64,000 bases of DNA from Paludibacterium sp. B53371 (GCF_018802765.1 NZ_CP069163.1:2862311-2926310); one strand, 5' to 3'. Positions 18,489 through 31,082 are shown, numbered from the stretch's first letter. Notes: a model not told the origin generated them from the letters alone. A program made the numbers and translations.

Positions 18489-20375
18489 TCAGGAAGCCAC
18501 CGGCGCCAGATCGGCCGGCGGAGGATTGTCGTTCTTGCCCAGTGCCGCCATGCCCTGCGGCGCGGTCGGCACTTCGCCTGCCATGATCTGGTTGATCTGG
18601 CCGGCATCGATGGTTTCCCATTCGAGCAGCGCAGCGGTCATGGCTTCCACCTTGTCGCGGTTTTCCTCCAGCAGGCGACGGGCCAGGCTGTACTGCTCGT
18701 CGATCACGCGGCGGATCTCCTGGTCAACCAGCTGCATGGTGGCTTCAGACAGATTCTTGTGGGTGGTGATCGAGCGGCCGAGGAAGACCTCGCCCTCGTT
18801 CTCGCCATACACCATCGGACCGAGGCGATCGGACATACCGTAACGGGTGACCATGTCGCGTGCCATCTGGGTGGCGCGCTCGAAGTCGTTGGAAGCGCCG
18901 GTGGTCATCTGGTTCATGAACAGCTCTTCGGCAATGCGGCCACCAAACAGGATGGCAATCCGATTGAGCAGATATTCACGATCGTAGGCGTAACGGTCTT
19001 CTTCCGGCAGCTGCATGGTCACGCCCAGGGCACGGCCACGCGGGATGATGGTGACTTTGTGGACCGGATCAGTCTTGGGCAGCAGCTTGGCGACGACCGC
19101 ATGACCGGACTCGTGATAGGCGGTATTGCGCTTCTCGTCCTCGTTCATGACCATCGACTTGCGCTCGGCGCCCATCATGATCTTGTCCTTGGCTGCCTCG
19201 AAGTCTTCCATGTCGACCAGACGCTTGTTGCGGCGTGCGGCGAACAGGGCGGCTTCATTCACCAGATTGGCCAGATCGGCACCGGAGAAACCCGGGGTAC
19301 CGCGGGCAATGATGGTGGCTTCGACGTCGGCGGCAATCGGTACCTTGCGCATGTGCACCGACAGAATTTGCTCGCGACCGCGGATATCCGGCAGCGGAAC
19401 CACGACCTGGCGGTCAAAGCGGCCGGGACGCTGCAGCGCCGGGTCCAGCACGTCCGGACGGTTGGTGGCGGCAATCACGATGACGGTCGTGTTGGTATCG
19501 AAACCGTCCATCTCCACCAGCAACTGGTTCAGTGTCTGTTCGCGCTCGTCGTTGCCACCGCCGAGACCGGCGCCACGCTGACGACCGACAGCGTCGATTT
19601 CATCAATGAAGATGATGCAGGGCGAGCTCTTCTTCGCCTGTTCGAACATGTCGCGCACACGGGCGGCACCGACACCGACGAACATTTCCACGAAATCGGA
19701 ACCGGAGATGCTGAAGAACGGGACCTTGGCCTCACCGGCAATCGCCTTGGCCAGCAAGGTTTTACCGGTACCCGGGCTACCGCACAGCAGGATGCCGCGC
19801 GGGATGCGGCCACCCAGGCTCTGGTAACGACTCGGGTCGCGCAGGTAATCGACGATTTCCTTGACCTCTTCCTTGGCCTCGTCGCAACCGGCGACATCGG
19901 CGAAGGTGACGGTATTGCTGTCCTGGTCCAGCATGCGTGCCTTGCTCTTGCCGAACGAGAAGGCACCGCCCTTGCCACCACCCTGCATCTGGCGCATGAA
20001 GAAGACCCAGACGCCGATCAGCAGCAGCATCGGGAACCAGCTGATGAAGATGTTCATCAGCATGCTCGGTTCTTCTTCCGGCTTGGCGGCAAAGCGAACG
20101 TTGTTCTTGATCAGGTCATCCACCAGCTGCGGGTCGTAGGGCGCGTAGGTGGTGAAGGTCGAACCGTCGGCACGCTTGCCCTTGAGCCACTGGCCGCGCA
20201 GGGGATTGCCCTCGATGGTCAGGTTGGTGACCTTGCCGGATTCGACGTCGCTAATGAACTGGGAATAAACAACCAGGTCCTGTGTTTCCTGCTTTTTGTT
20301 GAGCTGATTGAATACCGTCATCAGCACAACACCAATAATGATCCAGATGGCGATATTTTTGCCGATATTGTTCAC
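18489..20375 (-). CDS. ftsH: ATP-dependent membrane zinc metalloprotease FtsH
   Basis: This inner-membrane AAA protease degrades misfolded membrane proteins and short-lived regulators such as LpxC and sigma-32 in model species. The 628-residue protein has two N-terminal transmembrane segments (residues 8-25 and 106-127), Walker A GSPGTGKT at 199-206, Walker [10 protein letters not shown] near 254, the SRH region with RPGRFDR near 316, and the protease HESGH at 421-425. The start codon is GTG at 20375, with GAGGAG about 9 bases upstream. It follows rlmE, as in many genomes. Confidence 0.97.
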   Translation of the reverse strand: MNNIGKNIAIWIIIGVVLMTVFNQLNKKQETQDLVVYSQFISDVESGKVTNLTIEGNPLRGQWLKGKRADGSTFTTYAPYDPQLVDDLIKNNVRFAAKPEEEPSMLMNIFISWFPMLLLIGVWVFFMRQMQGGGKGGAFSFGKSKARMLDQDSNTVTFADVAGCDEAKEEVKEIVDYLRDPSRYQSLGGRIPRGILLCGSPGTGKTLLAKAIAGEAKVPFFSISGSDFVEMFVGVGAARVRDMFEQAKKSSPCIIFIDEIDAVGRQRGAGLGGGNDEREQTLNQLLVEMDGFDTNTTVIVIAATNRPDVLDPALQRPGRFDRQVVVPLPDIRGREQILSVHMRKVPIAADVEATIIARGTPGFSGADLANLVNEAALFAARRNKRLVDMEDFEAAKDKIMMGAERKSMVMNEDEKRNTAYHESGHAVVAKLLPKTDPVHKVTIIPRGRALGVTMQLPEEDRYAYDREYLLNRIAILFGGRIAEELFMNQMTTGASNDFERATQMARDMVTRYGMSDRLGPMVYGENEGEVFLGRSITTHKNLSEATMQLVDQEIRRVIDEQYSLARRLLEENRDKVEAMTAALLEWETIDAGQINQIMAGEVPTAPQGMAALGKNDNPPPADLAPVAS

Positions 20376-20588
20376 TCGCGCGGACTCCTCTGTGCCCTAC
20401 TTGCTGGTTTCCGATTGATTCGGATTGTAACCCCCGGCGCGCTTAATGTCAGCGTCGTCACATGCGACCAAGCGCAATGACAGTATCCACCGGGCTTTCA
20501 TCGCCACAGGCACGTGCGAAAACTTCACGCGGCATGCCGGATTGTCGTTCCGTTGTCAGATATTGGGCTGAGTAGGCAAATTGCAAGC

Positions 20589-21206
20589 TCAGCGCCGGCC
20601 ACGACCCAGCAGATAGACCTCGCTGGAGCGATCGCGCGAGGCCTTGGGCTTGCGTGTCAGCACTTCGCCGAACAGTTCGCGCATGGCTTTCATATAGGCC
20701 TGGAACTCGCTGCCCTGGAAAACCTTGACCAGGAAATGCCCGCCCGGCTTGAGGTGATCGCGGGCGAAGTCCAGAGCCAGCTCGGTCAGGAGGAAGCTGC
20801 GCGCCTGATCAATACTGCTCATGCCGGAGATATTCGGCGCCATGTCGGAGATCACCAGATCCAGTGCCCGGCCGTCGAGCAGCTCGATGAACTGCTCCAG
20901 CACTTCTTCCTCGCGGAAGTCTCCCTGAATGAAGTTCACCCCCGGCACCGGATCCATCGGCAGGATATCCAGGGCGAACACCCGCCCCTGATCGCCGACG
21001 ATACGCGCCGCCACCTGCGACCAGCTGCCCGGGGCACTGCCCAGATCAGCCAGCACGGTACCCGGGCGAATCAGTTTGTCTTTCTCGTTGATTTCCAGCA
21101 GCTTGTACGCCGCACGGGCGCGATAGCCGTCTTTCTGTGCCATGTGCACATAAGGATCGTTCACATGTTCCTGCAGCCAGGCATTGCTGGATTTGCTTCG
21201 TTTCAT
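20589..21206 (-). CDS. rlmE: 23S rRNA (uridine-2'-O)-methyltransferase
   Basis: It methylates U2552 of 23S rRNA at the ribosomal A-loop using SAM, late in large-subunit assembly. The 205-residue protein (also called FtsJ/RrmJ) has the SAM motif [13 protein letters not shown] near residue 48 and the catalytic K-D-K-E set, including K in [10 protein letters not shown] and D in [10 protein letters not shown]. It is upstream of ftsH with a 213-base gap in which I see no gene and no strong terminator. It is divergent from yhbY. Confidence 0.95.
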   Translation of the reverse strand: MKRSKSSNAWLQEHVNDPYVHMAQKDGYRARAAYKLLEINEKDKLIRPGTVLADLGSAPGSWSQVAARIVGDQGRVFALDILPMDPVPGVNFIQGDFREEEVLEQFIELLDGRALDLVISDMAPNISGMSSIDQARSFLLTELALDFARDHLKPGGHFLVKVFQGSEFQAYMKAMRELFGEVLTRKPKASRDRSSEVYLLGRGRR

Positions 21207-21236
21207 ACTGGATGGCTCGTTGTTTCTGGCAAGTGA

Positions 21237-21265
21237 TTGGGATTATGACTAAATTCTAGTAAAAT
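21237..21265 (+). promoter_or_regulatory. Sigma-70 promoter for yhbY
   Basis: TTGGGA (21237-21242) and TAAAAT (21260-21265) are separated by exactly 17 bases, and the ATG follows at 21294. The spacing and hexamers (4/6 and 5/6) are good for a housekeeping promoter. Confidence 0.6.
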
Positions 21266-21293
21266 CCGCTTTTAGTCAGGAATTTACCCATAC

Positions 21294-21620
21294 ATGAAAA
21301 TTGAACTTGCTACCTTTGAGCGCCAGTACCTCAAGGGTCTGGCTCATGGTGTCGATCCGGTGGTGATGATCGGCAACCAGGGTCTGTCCGAGTCGGTGAT
21401 GCGTGAAATCGCCATCAGCCTGGACGCTCACGAACTGATCAAGATCCGCGTGCAGGGCGATGACCGCGACGCGCGCATCGCCATGTTCGAGCAGATCTGT
21501 GATCAGCTCGACGCCGCACCGGTACAGCATATCGGCAAGCTGCTGGTCATCTGGCGACCGTCCGACAAGCAGCGCATCGTGCTGCCAAAAAGCAAGAAGG
21601 CGCTGAAAGCAGCGCCTTGA
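21294..21620 (+). CDS. yhbY: CRM-domain RNA-binding protein YhbY
   Basis: This 108-residue single CRM domain has the GxxG-type loop VMIGNQGLSESV near residue 24 and the KIRVQGDD segment near residue 50. YhbY associates with pre-50S ribosomal particles and helps large-subunit maturation. Its divergent neighbour rlmE modifies 23S rRNA, so the two share a ribosome-assembly theme. A terminator follows the stop codon. Confidence 0.92.
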   Translation: MKIELATFERQYLKGLAHGVDPVVMIGNQGLSESVMREIAISLDAHELIKIRVQGDDRDARIAMFEQICDQLDAAPVQHIGKLLVIWRPSDKQRIVLPKSKKALKAAP

Positions 21621-21625
21621 TCCGC

Positions 21626-21648
21626 AACGGGCCAGTCGGCCCGTTTTT
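21626..21648 (+). terminator. Intrinsic terminator after yhbY
   Basis: The 8-bp stem AACGGGCC/GGCCCGTT with an AGTC loop is followed by T5, ending where the convergent DUF4149 gene stops. Confidence 0.9.
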
Positions 21649-22085
21649 CATTTCCCGCTGTCGACCTTGATCACGTACACCAGCCCCATCAGGCTCTGCA
21701 CCAGATAAATCAGGCTGGAGATCGCGTGCCAGGTGCCAAAACCGCCGCCAAACAGGCCTTCTGCCGCCTGGTTCATGTGCTGCTTCAGATTGCTGATGAT
21801 TGGCGAGACGGCGAACTGGTTGATCACCGTGCACACCAGCATGCCGAACACCAGCCAGAAGGCGGCGGTTTTCAGCCCGCGCACGCCCTCTTTCCAGATG
21901 ACGTGAACCAGCAGAAAGGTCCCGCACACCAGCCCCACCCAGGCAATAGACTGGAACAGCCGTCCGGCCACCATGCCGGCCGACATGCGATCGAGCAGGG
22001 CAAACAGCACCGGCGTCACCAGAATGCCGATGGCCCACATACCGCCGATCCAGAAGGTTTTGGCAACCGCCTTCAAGCCGTCCAT
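21648..22085 (-). CDS. DUF4149 membrane protein
   Basis: This 145-residue inner-membrane protein has about four hydrophobic helices (near residues 8-28, 45-65, 70-90 and 118-138). The WIGGMWAIGILVTPVLFALLD start (in two parts) and GTWHAISSLIYL segment fit DUF4149, whose function is unknown. The start is the ATG at 22085; the in-frame extension to 22139 overlaps greA and is not conserved. It lies 13 bases after greA on the same strand and is probably co-transcribed. Confidence 0.82.
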   Translation of the reverse strand: MDGLKAVAKTFWIGGMWAIGILVTPVLFALLDRMSAGMVAGRLFQSIAWVGLVCGTFLLVHVIWKEGVRGLKTAAFWLVFGMLVCTVINQFAVSPIISNLKQHMNQAAEGLFGGGFGTWHAISSLIYLVQSLMGLVYVIKVDSGK

Positions 22086-22098
22086 GGCATCCCCCGCG

Positions 22099-22575
22099 TC
22101 AGATGTATTGCACTTCCAGCACTTCGTATTCGCGCACACCGCCCGGCGCCATGACTTCAGCCACGTCGCCTTCTTCCTTGCCGATCAGTGCACGGGCGAT
22201 CGGCGAATTGACCGATACCTTGCCCAGCTTGATGTCGGCCTCATCGTCGCCGACGATCTGGTAGGTGACTTTGTCTTCGGTTTCCAGATCCATCAGCGAG
22301 ACAGTGGTGCCAAAGACGATGCGTCCTTCGGCATCCAGCGTGGCCGGATCGATGATCTGGGCGTTGGACAACTTGCTCTCCAGATCGGCGATACGCCCTT
22401 CGACGAAGGCCTGGCGTTCCTTGGCGGCATCGTATTCGGCATTTTCCGACAAGTCGCCGTGCGAACGCGCTTCGGCGATGGCCTCGATCACGGCGGGACG
22501 CTCAACGCTCTTCAGGCGTTGCAGTTCTTCTTTGAGCATTTCTGCGCCACGCACGGTCAACGGGACTTTACTCAT
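22099..22575 (-). CDS. greA: Transcription elongation factor GreA
   Basis: It rescues backtracked RNA polymerase by stimulating transcript cleavage through the secondary channel. The 158-residue protein has an N-terminal coiled coil with the acidic tip [15 protein letters not shown] near residue 41 and a C-terminal FKBP-like domain with [14 protein letters not shown] near residue 123. A GGAGAGAAAG sequence precedes the ATG at 22575. It follows carB, from which it is separated by a terminator. Confidence 0.96.
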   Translation of the reverse strand: MSKVPLTVRGAEMLKEELQRLKSVERPAVIEAIAEARSHGDLSENAEYDAAKERQAFVEGRIADLESKLSNAQIIDPATLDAEGRIVFGTTVSLMDLETEDKVTYQIVGDDEADIKLGKVSVNSPIARALIGKEEGDVAEVMAPGGVREYEVLEVQYI

Positions 22576-22607
22576 TCTTTCTCTCCAGCGGCGGAATGCC
22601 CGCCATC

Positions 22608-22643
22608 ATCAAAAACACAAGCCGCCGTACGGGACGGCGGCTT
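22608..22643 (-). terminator. Intrinsic terminator after carB
   Basis: The 10-bp stem AAGCCGCCGT/ACGGCGGCTT with a 5-base loop is followed on the minus strand by TTGTGTTTTT. It separates carB from greA. Confidence 0.85.
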
Positions 22644-22722
22644 GGCTGCTGCTAACTTTAATGCTGATTGTAACGGCAAATTGTCCGGCATTCAAAGCCC
22701 GACGCTTGCATCACCCTGTCAA

Positions 22723-25941
<3,219 letters not shown>

Positions 25942-25974
25942 ATTGCACGCTCATCATGGATGTCTTTGTTTTTG

Positions 25975-26625
25975 CTAGCCCAGGCTCGCCATGGCGAGCT
26001 TGGCGCCGAAGCCGAGGAACATGGCCCCGACCCCGCCCTTGAGCACCGACGACAGCCCCTGACGTCGTCGGAAGGCATGCGCCAGTCGCGTACCGGCAAA
26101 GATCAGCGTCGACAGATAGAGCGCGCTGAAACATTGCAGGATGGCGCCGAGCGCCAGGAAGGTCAGGGCCGGATGCGGGTAGGCCGGATCGACGAATTGC
26201 ACGAAGAACGACACGAAGAACAGGATGGCCTTGGGATTCATCAGGCTGATACCGAGCGAACGGCTGAACGGTCGCGACAGGGCGATGGCCGGCACACTGG
26301 CCTCCGGCACGTCCTGGCCGCGCAGCCGCCAGGAGCGCACGCTGCCGCGCAGCATGGCGATACCCAGCCAGGCCAGATATGCCCCGCCGGCATACTTGAT
26401 GCCGGCAAACAGCAGCGGATTGGTCTTGAGCAGCGAGGCCGCCCCGGTGGCCGCCAGCGTCATCAGCACCGAGTCCCCGACGAAAATGCCACAGGCGCCG
26501 CGAAAGCCCTGGCCGATACCGCGCTGTGCCGCCACGGACAGCACATACAGCGAATTCGGTCCGGGCAACAGCACAATCACGATCACACCAAGCACGTAGG
26601 TAGTCAGGTCGGTAATCCCCAGCAT
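25975..26625 (-). CDS. leuE: LysE/RhtB-type amino-acid exporter, LeuE-like
   Basis: This 216-residue inner-membrane protein has about six helices and the family signatures VLLPGPNSLYVLSVAAQRG near residue 18 and SLMNPKAILFFVSFFVQF near residue 125. E. coli LeuE exports leucine and related amino acids; the substrate here is inferred only. An AAGGAG site lies 6 bases before the ATG at 26625. It sits between carA and carB in the same direction with short gaps (22 and 33 bases), so it is probably part of the carAB transcript. Confidence 0.85.
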   Translation of the reverse strand: MLGITDLTTYVLGVIVIVLLPGPNSLYVLSVAAQRGIGQGFRGACGIFVGDSVLMTLAATGAASLLKTNPLLFAGIKYAGGAYLAWLGIAMLRGSVRSWRLRGQDVPEASVPAIALSRPFSRSLGISLMNPKAILFFVSFFVQFVDPAYPHPALTFLALGAILQCFSALYLSTLIFAGTRLAHAFRRRQGLSSVLKGGVGAMFLGFGAKLAMASLG

Positions 26626-26647
26626 CCGGTTCTCCTTAGTCGTTGGC

Positions 26648-27790
26648 TCAGGCGCGGGTACGGGCACGTTGCTGGTCGATGGCCACAGTGAAGCGATCGA
26701 ACAGATAGGCCACATCCTGAGGTCCCGGACTGGCTTCCGGGTGACCTTGAAAACCGAAGGCCAGACGGTCGGTCAGGCTGATGCCCTGCACCGTGCCGTC
26801 GAACAGGCTGCGGTGCGTCACGCGCACATTGGCCGGCAACGAGGTTTCATCGACATGAAAACCATGGTTCTGGCTGGTGATCATCACCCGCCCGCTGTCG
26901 AGATCCTGCACCGGGTGATTGGCGCCATGATGGCCGAACTTCATCTTGCCGGTTCGGGCGCCGCTTGCCAACGCCAGCAACTGGTGGCCAAGGCAGATAC
27001 CGAACAGCGGCATGCGCAGATCCAGTAACTGGCGGATAGCACGAATGGCGTAGTCACAAGGCTCCGGATCCCCGGGGCCATTGGACAGGAAGACCCCGTC
27101 AGGTTGCAGCGCCAGCACTTCGTCGGCCGGCGTGGTAGCCGGCACCACGGTCAGGCGGCAGCCGCGTTCGGCCAGCATGCGCAGAATGTTGTGCTTGACG
27201 CCAAAGTCGTAGGCCACCACATGGCGCGCCACATCGCGGCGCGGCACGAAGCCCTGGCCGAGACGCCATTCGCCCTCCTGCCATTCATAAGGGGAGGTGC
27301 AGCTGACTTCGCGCGCCAGATCCTGGCCGGCCATCGAACCGAAGGCCTGTGCCAGTGCCACGGCGCGCGCAGGGTCGATGTCCCCGGCCATGATGGTGCC
27401 GGCCTGGGCCCCGCCTTCGCGCAGGATACGCGTCAATCGTCGGGTGTCGATGCCGCCAATCGCCACCACCTTGTGTTCGCGCAGGTAGTCGGACAGCGAT
27501 TGTCCGGCCCGGAAGTTGCTGTGTCGCAGCGGGACATCGCGCACGATGAGCCCAGATGCAAAAACGGCGCGAGATTCGTTGTCTTCCGAATTCGCGCCGA
27601 CGTTTCCGATATGGGGATACGTCAAGGTGACGAGTTGCTTGCAGTATGAGGGATCGCTGAGGATTTCCTGATACCCCGTGATGGCAGTATTGAATACCAC
27701 CTCACCGACCGACAGGCCGGTGGCGCCGATGGCGTGCCCCGTGAAAAGGCTGCCGTCGGCCAGTGCGAGAATAGCGGCTGTTGCTGACAC
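26648..27790 (-). CDS. carA: Carbamoyl phosphate synthase small subunit (glutaminase)
   Basis: It releases ammonia from glutamine and channels it to CarB. The 380-residue protein has the N-terminal small-subunit domain ([12 protein letters not shown] near residue 39) and a C-terminal class I glutamine amidotransferase domain with catalytic cysteine C266 in FGICLGHQ. The start is GTG at 27790, with AGGAG about 6 bases upstream. A longer in-frame frame to 27871 gives an unrelated N-terminus and would cross the leader hairpin. The leader upstream has its own short reading frame. Confidence 0.94.
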   Translation of the reverse strand: MSATAAILALADGSLFTGHAIGATGLSVGEVVFNTAITGYQEILSDPSYCKQLVTLTYPHIGNVGANSEDNESRAVFASGLIVRDVPLRHSNFRAGQSLSDYLREHKVVAIGGIDTRRLTRILREGGAQAGTIMAGDIDPARAVALAQAFGSMAGQDLAREVSCTSPYEWQEGEWRLGQGFVPRRDVARHVVAYDFGVKHNILRMLAERGCRLTVVPATTPADEVLALQPDGVFLSNGPGDPEPCDYAIRAIRQLLDLRMPLFGICLGHQLLALASGARTGKMKFGHHGANHPVQDLDSGRVMITSQNHGFHVDETSLPANVRVTHRSLFDGTVQGISLTDRLAFGFQGHPEASPGPQDVAYLFDRFTVAIDQQRARTRA

Positions 27791-27812
27791 GGCTGGCTCC
27801 TGGTGAGTCTTT

Positions 27813-27884
27813 TTATGATTGTCTGACGTGAATAACGGGACTGGCGCCACGCGCTCGTCCCGTTTTGCCAAACCTTCTCATCAT
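27813..27884 (-). CDS. Putative arginine-rich leader peptide of carA
   Basis: This 23-codon reading frame lies wholly within the carA leader and ends 22 bases before the carA start. Five codons specify arginine (AGA, AGG, CGA, CGT, AGA), and three of them are AGA/AGG, which are normally rare in GC-rich genomes. AAAAGG lies about 11 bases before the first ATG. Codons 7-17 overlap the hairpin at 27834-27864. The arrangement resembles a leader peptide sensing arginine supply, but no U-run follows the hairpin, so the mechanism is uncertain and the frame could be accidental. Confidence 0.4.
   Translation of the reverse strand: MMRRFGKTGRARGASPVIHVRQS
27834..27864 (-). promoter_or_regulatory. Hairpin in the carA leader
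   Basis: AACGGGAC and GTCCCGTT pair around a second GCGC/GCGC stem with a GTG loop. On the carA-sense strand no U-run follows. On the plus strand four T residues follow, but no plus gene precedes it. It may control carA translation or transcription, or simply stabilise the leader. Confidence 0.55.
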
Positions 27885-27914
27885 ATGATCATCAGCCTTT
27901 TCTGGCAACAGAAA

Positions 27915-27944
27915 CTTATATTTTTGCGACATGAACGTAAACAA
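27915..27944 (-). promoter_or_regulatory. Candidate sigma-70 promoter for carA
   Basis: On the minus strand TTGTTT (27939-27944) and TATAAG (27915-27920) are 18 bases apart. This would give a leader of about 115 bases before the carA GTG, long enough to contain the leader peptide and hairpin. Confidence 0.5.
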
Positions 27945-27986
27945 AGACGACGTGAAGATAAGTACTGACCACCTGACAGATCGCGC

Positions 27987-28487
27987 TCAGGGCCGGGCAC
28001 CGCTGAATACCGCATCAACCTCGACCAGCCCAGACCCCACGGCCTGCACGCGCAGCTGGCTGACGCGCACTGCATGGCGCTGCTGCAGCTCGGCCAGCAG
28101 GTGCAGCCAGCCATCAAAGGCAACCCGCCCCGCCAGCCGCACGCCGTCAGCCTGCCGGGACCACTGCCAATCGTGATGATCCAGCCCCTGCGCCTCGGCC
28201 AGTTGCGCCAGACGCTCGGGAAGCTGCGCCAGGGGCAGCGACGGTTGGACACTTTGCCCGCGCAGCGCCTGCCAGTCCTGCGCGACGGCCTGCAGACGGG
28301 CTGCGTCGCCCTGCACTTCGATCAGAACCTGACGCGAGGTCTGCACCGCCTGCCACAGTGGCCCGCGCCACACGCCGTATTGCAGGCCAAGCAGGAGCAG
28401 CAGCGCCAGCGGCGGCCAGAGCAATCGCCACGGACGCACAGCCCGCGACAGCCAGCGCGGTCGACGCCAGACCAGGCGGCTCACCAT
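27987..28487 (-). CDS. gspM: Type II secretion system protein GspM
   Basis: This 166-residue bitopic inner-membrane protein has a short basic cytoplasmic N-terminus, one transmembrane helix (residues 21-37) and a periplasmic ferredoxin-like domain. Sequence conservation in GspM is low, so the call rests on this topology, size and position after gspL. GspM forms the inner-membrane platform with GspL, F and C. It overlaps gspL by 7 bases and is the last gene of the operon; no gspN follows. Confidence 0.85.
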   Translation of the reverse strand: MVSRLVWRRPRWLSRAVRPWRLLWPPLALLLLLGLQYGVWRGPLWQAVQTSRQVLIEVQGDAARLQAVAQDWQALRGQSVQPSLPLAQLPERLAQLAEAQGLDHHDWQWSRQADGVRLAGRVAFDGWLHLLAELQQRHAVRVSQLRVQAVGSGLVEVDAVFSGARP

Positions 28488-29644
28488 GCCCCCTCCGCGT
28501 CGGGGCGGGCGGCAAAGCGCAGCGTCAGTTGCAGGGCATCGGCCTGCGCCACGTGCCAGCCCCCCTGCGCCAACAGTCGGGATTGTTCACGGCTCAGGCG
28601 CGGGAAGGGTCGGCTGCCCTGCAGGGTCAGCAAACCTTGCCGATAGTGCAGTCCCTGCAATGCCCCGGCCTCGGCCAGCCCGGAAGGCAGGGCGGCCAGC
28701 ATCGGCAGCAAGTCGCCGTCCTGTGCCAGCCCATGCTGCAGCCGTCGCTGTGCCAGCTGCTGGCGGGCCTGGTCCAGCACTTCGGCACCAGCGGGCCGCG
28801 GCGTCACCCCCATAGGCTGCGCCAACTGCTGCATCTGAGCCACCAGCTGTGCACGCTGCCAGCTGAGCCAGCCCCACTGCGCCATCAACCAGCCCCCCTC
28901 CAGCAGCGACAGCAGCGATAACAGCACGACCCCCTCGCGGCACAGCGCTGGGACACGGCGCAGGGTGCGCCACCAGCGCGCCAGAGGGGGGGAAAAGTCA
29001 TGAGCGCAGACCGGCTGCGCCTGCTGCCAGCGGCAGTCCGGCTGCCGCCGCCAGGGCAGATCCGCCAGCGCATCCGGCAGAGCACTGTCACCGCACAGCC
29101 ACAGTTGCTGAGGTTCTCCCCGGCGGCGCAGCGTCGCCCACAGCGCGTCCCCCTGATGCGGCACGCACAGTGTCTGCCCGTCGGCAAAACGCACCGCCCA
29201 GACAGCCTCTCGCCGGGCCACGACCCAGGTGTCAGCAGGCGGCAAGGGCAGGCACTGCTCCTCAGGCACGATGGCGCTGACAGCGACGCCCTGCCGCCCG
29301 AGCCAGCCCAGCACCGCCTGCAGCGGCGCCTGTGCGGTCAGACACACCCGCAGATCCGTCCTGTCCGGCAGGCTGGCATAACGATTGTCCTCCGCCTCAT
29401 TGAGCAGGCCCTCTTCCAGCGCATAAGCGATCAGGGCCGAGGTCTGCCGCCGGGTACCGCCGGGCAGTGCCACGCGCGCGCAGCGACTCGTCCCGGCGGC
29501 CAGCACCAGCAGGCATTGATCAGCCCCCCGGGGCAGCACCCCTCCCTGTCCGCTACTCAGCGTCCGGCCCTGGGCATCGCTCAGGCTCCAGAGCACTTCC
29601 GATTCGGCCGTCGTGGCCGACAGATACACGCGCAACACCGACAT
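28481..29644 (-). CDS. gspL: Type II secretion system protein GspL
   Basis: This 387-residue protein has an actin-like cytoplasmic domain (residues 1-245) that recruits the GspE ATPase, a transmembrane helix near residues 252-272 (hydrophobic segment after ALCREGVVLLSLL) and a periplasmic domain. The ALEEGLLNEAEDNRY segment near residue 75 is typical of GspL. It lies between gspK and gspM, overlapping gspM by 7 bases, and carries no catalytic motif, as expected. Confidence 0.9.
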   Translation of the reverse strand: MSVLRVYLSATTAESEVLWSLSDAQGRTLSSGQGGVLPRGADQCLLVLAAGTSRCARVALPGGTRRQTSALIAYALEEGLLNEAEDNRYASLPDRTDLRVCLTAQAPLQAVLGWLGRQGVAVSAIVPEEQCLPLPPADTWVVARREAVWAVRFADGQTLCVPHQGDALWATLRRRGEPQQLWLCGDSALPDALADLPWRRQPDCRWQQAQPVCAHDFSPPLARWWRTLRRVPALCREGVVLLSLLSLLEGGWLMAQWGWLSWQRAQLVAQMQQLAQPMGVTPRPAGAEVLDQARQQLAQRRLQHGLAQDGDLLPMLAALPSGLAEAGALQGLHYRQGLLTLQGSRPFPRLSREQSRLLAQGGWHVAQADALQLTLRFAARPDAEGAW

Positions 29645-29652
29645 CGGCTATC

Positions 29653-30537
29653 TCACTCCGCAAGAGGGGGCAAGGCCCCCGGTTCTGCCCGCCGAAGCAG
29701 GCGCACCCGCCCGGCCTCCACTTGCAGGATGGCCTCGACATGGCGCTCGGCACGCTGATGCCGGACGACACCATGCAACTGAAACAGCACCGAGCTGGTC
29801 GCAAACAAGCTGGGGCGCAACACGGCAGCAGCCCCGACCCGACTGGCAAAATCCGCCTGATCACGAAACGGCAAGGTACGACGCTGCTGCAAGACACGCG
29901 CCAGCGCAGCCGGCGCCACCTCCGGCAACAAGGCCTGCAACAGCGGCAAGGGCGCCGTGTTCAGATTGATTCGGCTGAAGGAGCTCGGCAGCAGACTTAC
30001 CAGCGGACCCAAACGCTGCATGACGGCCGGGGTGTAGCCACTGACCTCGGCCAGTTGCCGCCAGTCGCGCAATCCGCGTACCGCTTGACCACTGCCGCCC
30101 TGGCCATCAGCCGGGCGCAGCCCCTGCCAGCGCACCAGTTGATCGGCCAGCGTCCCCGGCAGCTGCAAGGACTGCAACAGCCGCTGATAGGCCTCGAGCA
30201 TGTCCTGATTGACTCGCCCGTCCGGCAGACCCAGTGCATTGAGGTTCAACCTTGACTGCAAGTCATGCAGCCGGGCCTGCCAGTGATAGTCACCCTCACT
30301 ACCCTGCCAGGGACGGGCCCAGGACTGGTTCAGCGCCACGATGGCACGACTATGCAGACGGGTTGCCGCCCAGGCCAGCTGGGCATCCAGCAGCAAGCGC
30401 ATCTGAGCCCGCTGACGATCCACTTCCACCTGCTGCCACCACAGCCCCTGTTGCCACAACACCAGACTGGCGGCCGAAGCGGCCAGCGCCACCAGTAACA
30501 GCGCCATGATCACCGCCATGCCGGACTGACGCCTCAT
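29653..30537 (-). CDS. gspK: Type II secretion minor pseudopilin GspK
   Basis: This 294-residue protein begins MRRQSG with a prepilin-peptidase site before MAVIMALLLVAL. It lacks the Glu5 that other pseudopilins have, as is normal for GspK, the tip subunit. The large periplasmic domain contains LNLNALGLPDGRV and RINLNTAPLPLLQALLP, the latter a helix-hairpin-like segment typical of GspK. The start is the ATG at 30537; a longer extension overlaps gspJ. It overlaps gspJ by 4 bases (ATGA type), showing translational coupling. Confidence 0.93.
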   Translation of the reverse strand: MRRQSGMAVIMALLLVALAASAASLVLWQQGLWWQQVEVDRQRAQMRLLLDAQLAWAATRLHSRAIVALNQSWARPWQGSEGDYHWQARLHDLQSRLNLNALGLPDGRVNQDMLEAYQRLLQSLQLPGTLADQLVRWQGLRPADGQGGSGQAVRGLRDWRQLAEVSGYTPAVMQRLGPLVSLLPSSFSRINLNTAPLPLLQALLPEVAPAALARVLQQRRTLPFRDQADFASRVGAAAVLRPSLFATSSVLFQLHGVVRHQRAERHVEAILQVEAGRVRLLRRAEPGALPPLAE

Positions 30538-31082
30538 GGCAACCGCCAGAAGCGTGTCACGCTGCCCAGGGCACGGTCGCGCACCTGCATTTCCAGCAAA
30601 CGAGGCCGGTTGGCCGAAGCGCCGTGCCACTGCTCGACCCAGCGCCCGTCATCCAGTTGCAGGCGCCACTGCACCCGGGCGCCGGAAGACAACAGGGGAA
30701 AGAACTGGCCGTCGGCACGGCTGCTGGACCAGGCCAGGCCTTCCTGACCGGCGCGATAGCGTACCTGGTCCAGGCTGCCGGGCGAGGGCGTGCCGGGCAG
30801 CCAGACGCTCAGCACCTGATTCGTGGGTTCGCCCTGCAGCAGCAGGCGGGGCCGGGGATCCGCGCCATCCAGGGGGGGCAGGCGATCAAGATCATGACCC
30901 ACGCGGGCGAACACCCGGGCCAGATCGACCCATTGCGCCGAGACCGACAGCAACCGTTCACGGGCGATCAGCAGGGCACTGAAGCCCTGGTAACCCAGCA
31001 CGGACAGGATGGCCATCAGGCTCATGGCCACCAGCAACTCGATCAGGGTCATGCCCTGCTGCCTGGCCGATGGCGCCGTCAT
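30534..31082 (-). CDS. gspJ: Type II secretion minor pseudopilin GspJ
   Basis: This 182-residue minor pseudopilin has the leader MTAPSARQQG, with cleavage before MTLIELLVAMSLMAILSVLGY, including Glu5. It forms the GspH-I-J-K tip complex that starts pseudopilus assembly. The start is the ATG at 31082, overlapping gspI by 4 bases. The upstream in-frame extension runs antisense-like through gspI and was rejected. The name rests on operon order together with the size of its periplasmic domain. Confidence 0.92.
   Translation of the reverse strand: MTAPSARQQGMTLIELLVAMSLMAILSVLGYQGFSALLIARERLLSVSAQWVDLARVFARVGHDLDRLPPLDGADPRPRLLLQGEPTNQVLSVWLPGTPSPGSLDQVRYRAGQEGLAWSSSRADGQFFPLLSSGARVQWRLQLDDGRWVEQWHGASANRPRLLEMQVRDRALGSVTRFWRLP

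Noticed and set aside
17613-20480. Long plus-strand open frame of about 950 codons
   Set aside because: Antisense to folP and ftsH, both unmistakable by motif; the predicted protein is low-complexity and His/Gln-rich, typical of a shadow frame.
27791-27871. Longer carA starting upstream of the GTG at 27790
   Set aside because: The extension is not like CarA N-termini and would remove the well-placed AGGAG ribosome site from use.
27881-28252. Small minus-strand frame overlapping the end of gspM
   Set aside because: It is in a different frame from gspM, Arg/Trp-rich and without family features; a shadow of gspM.
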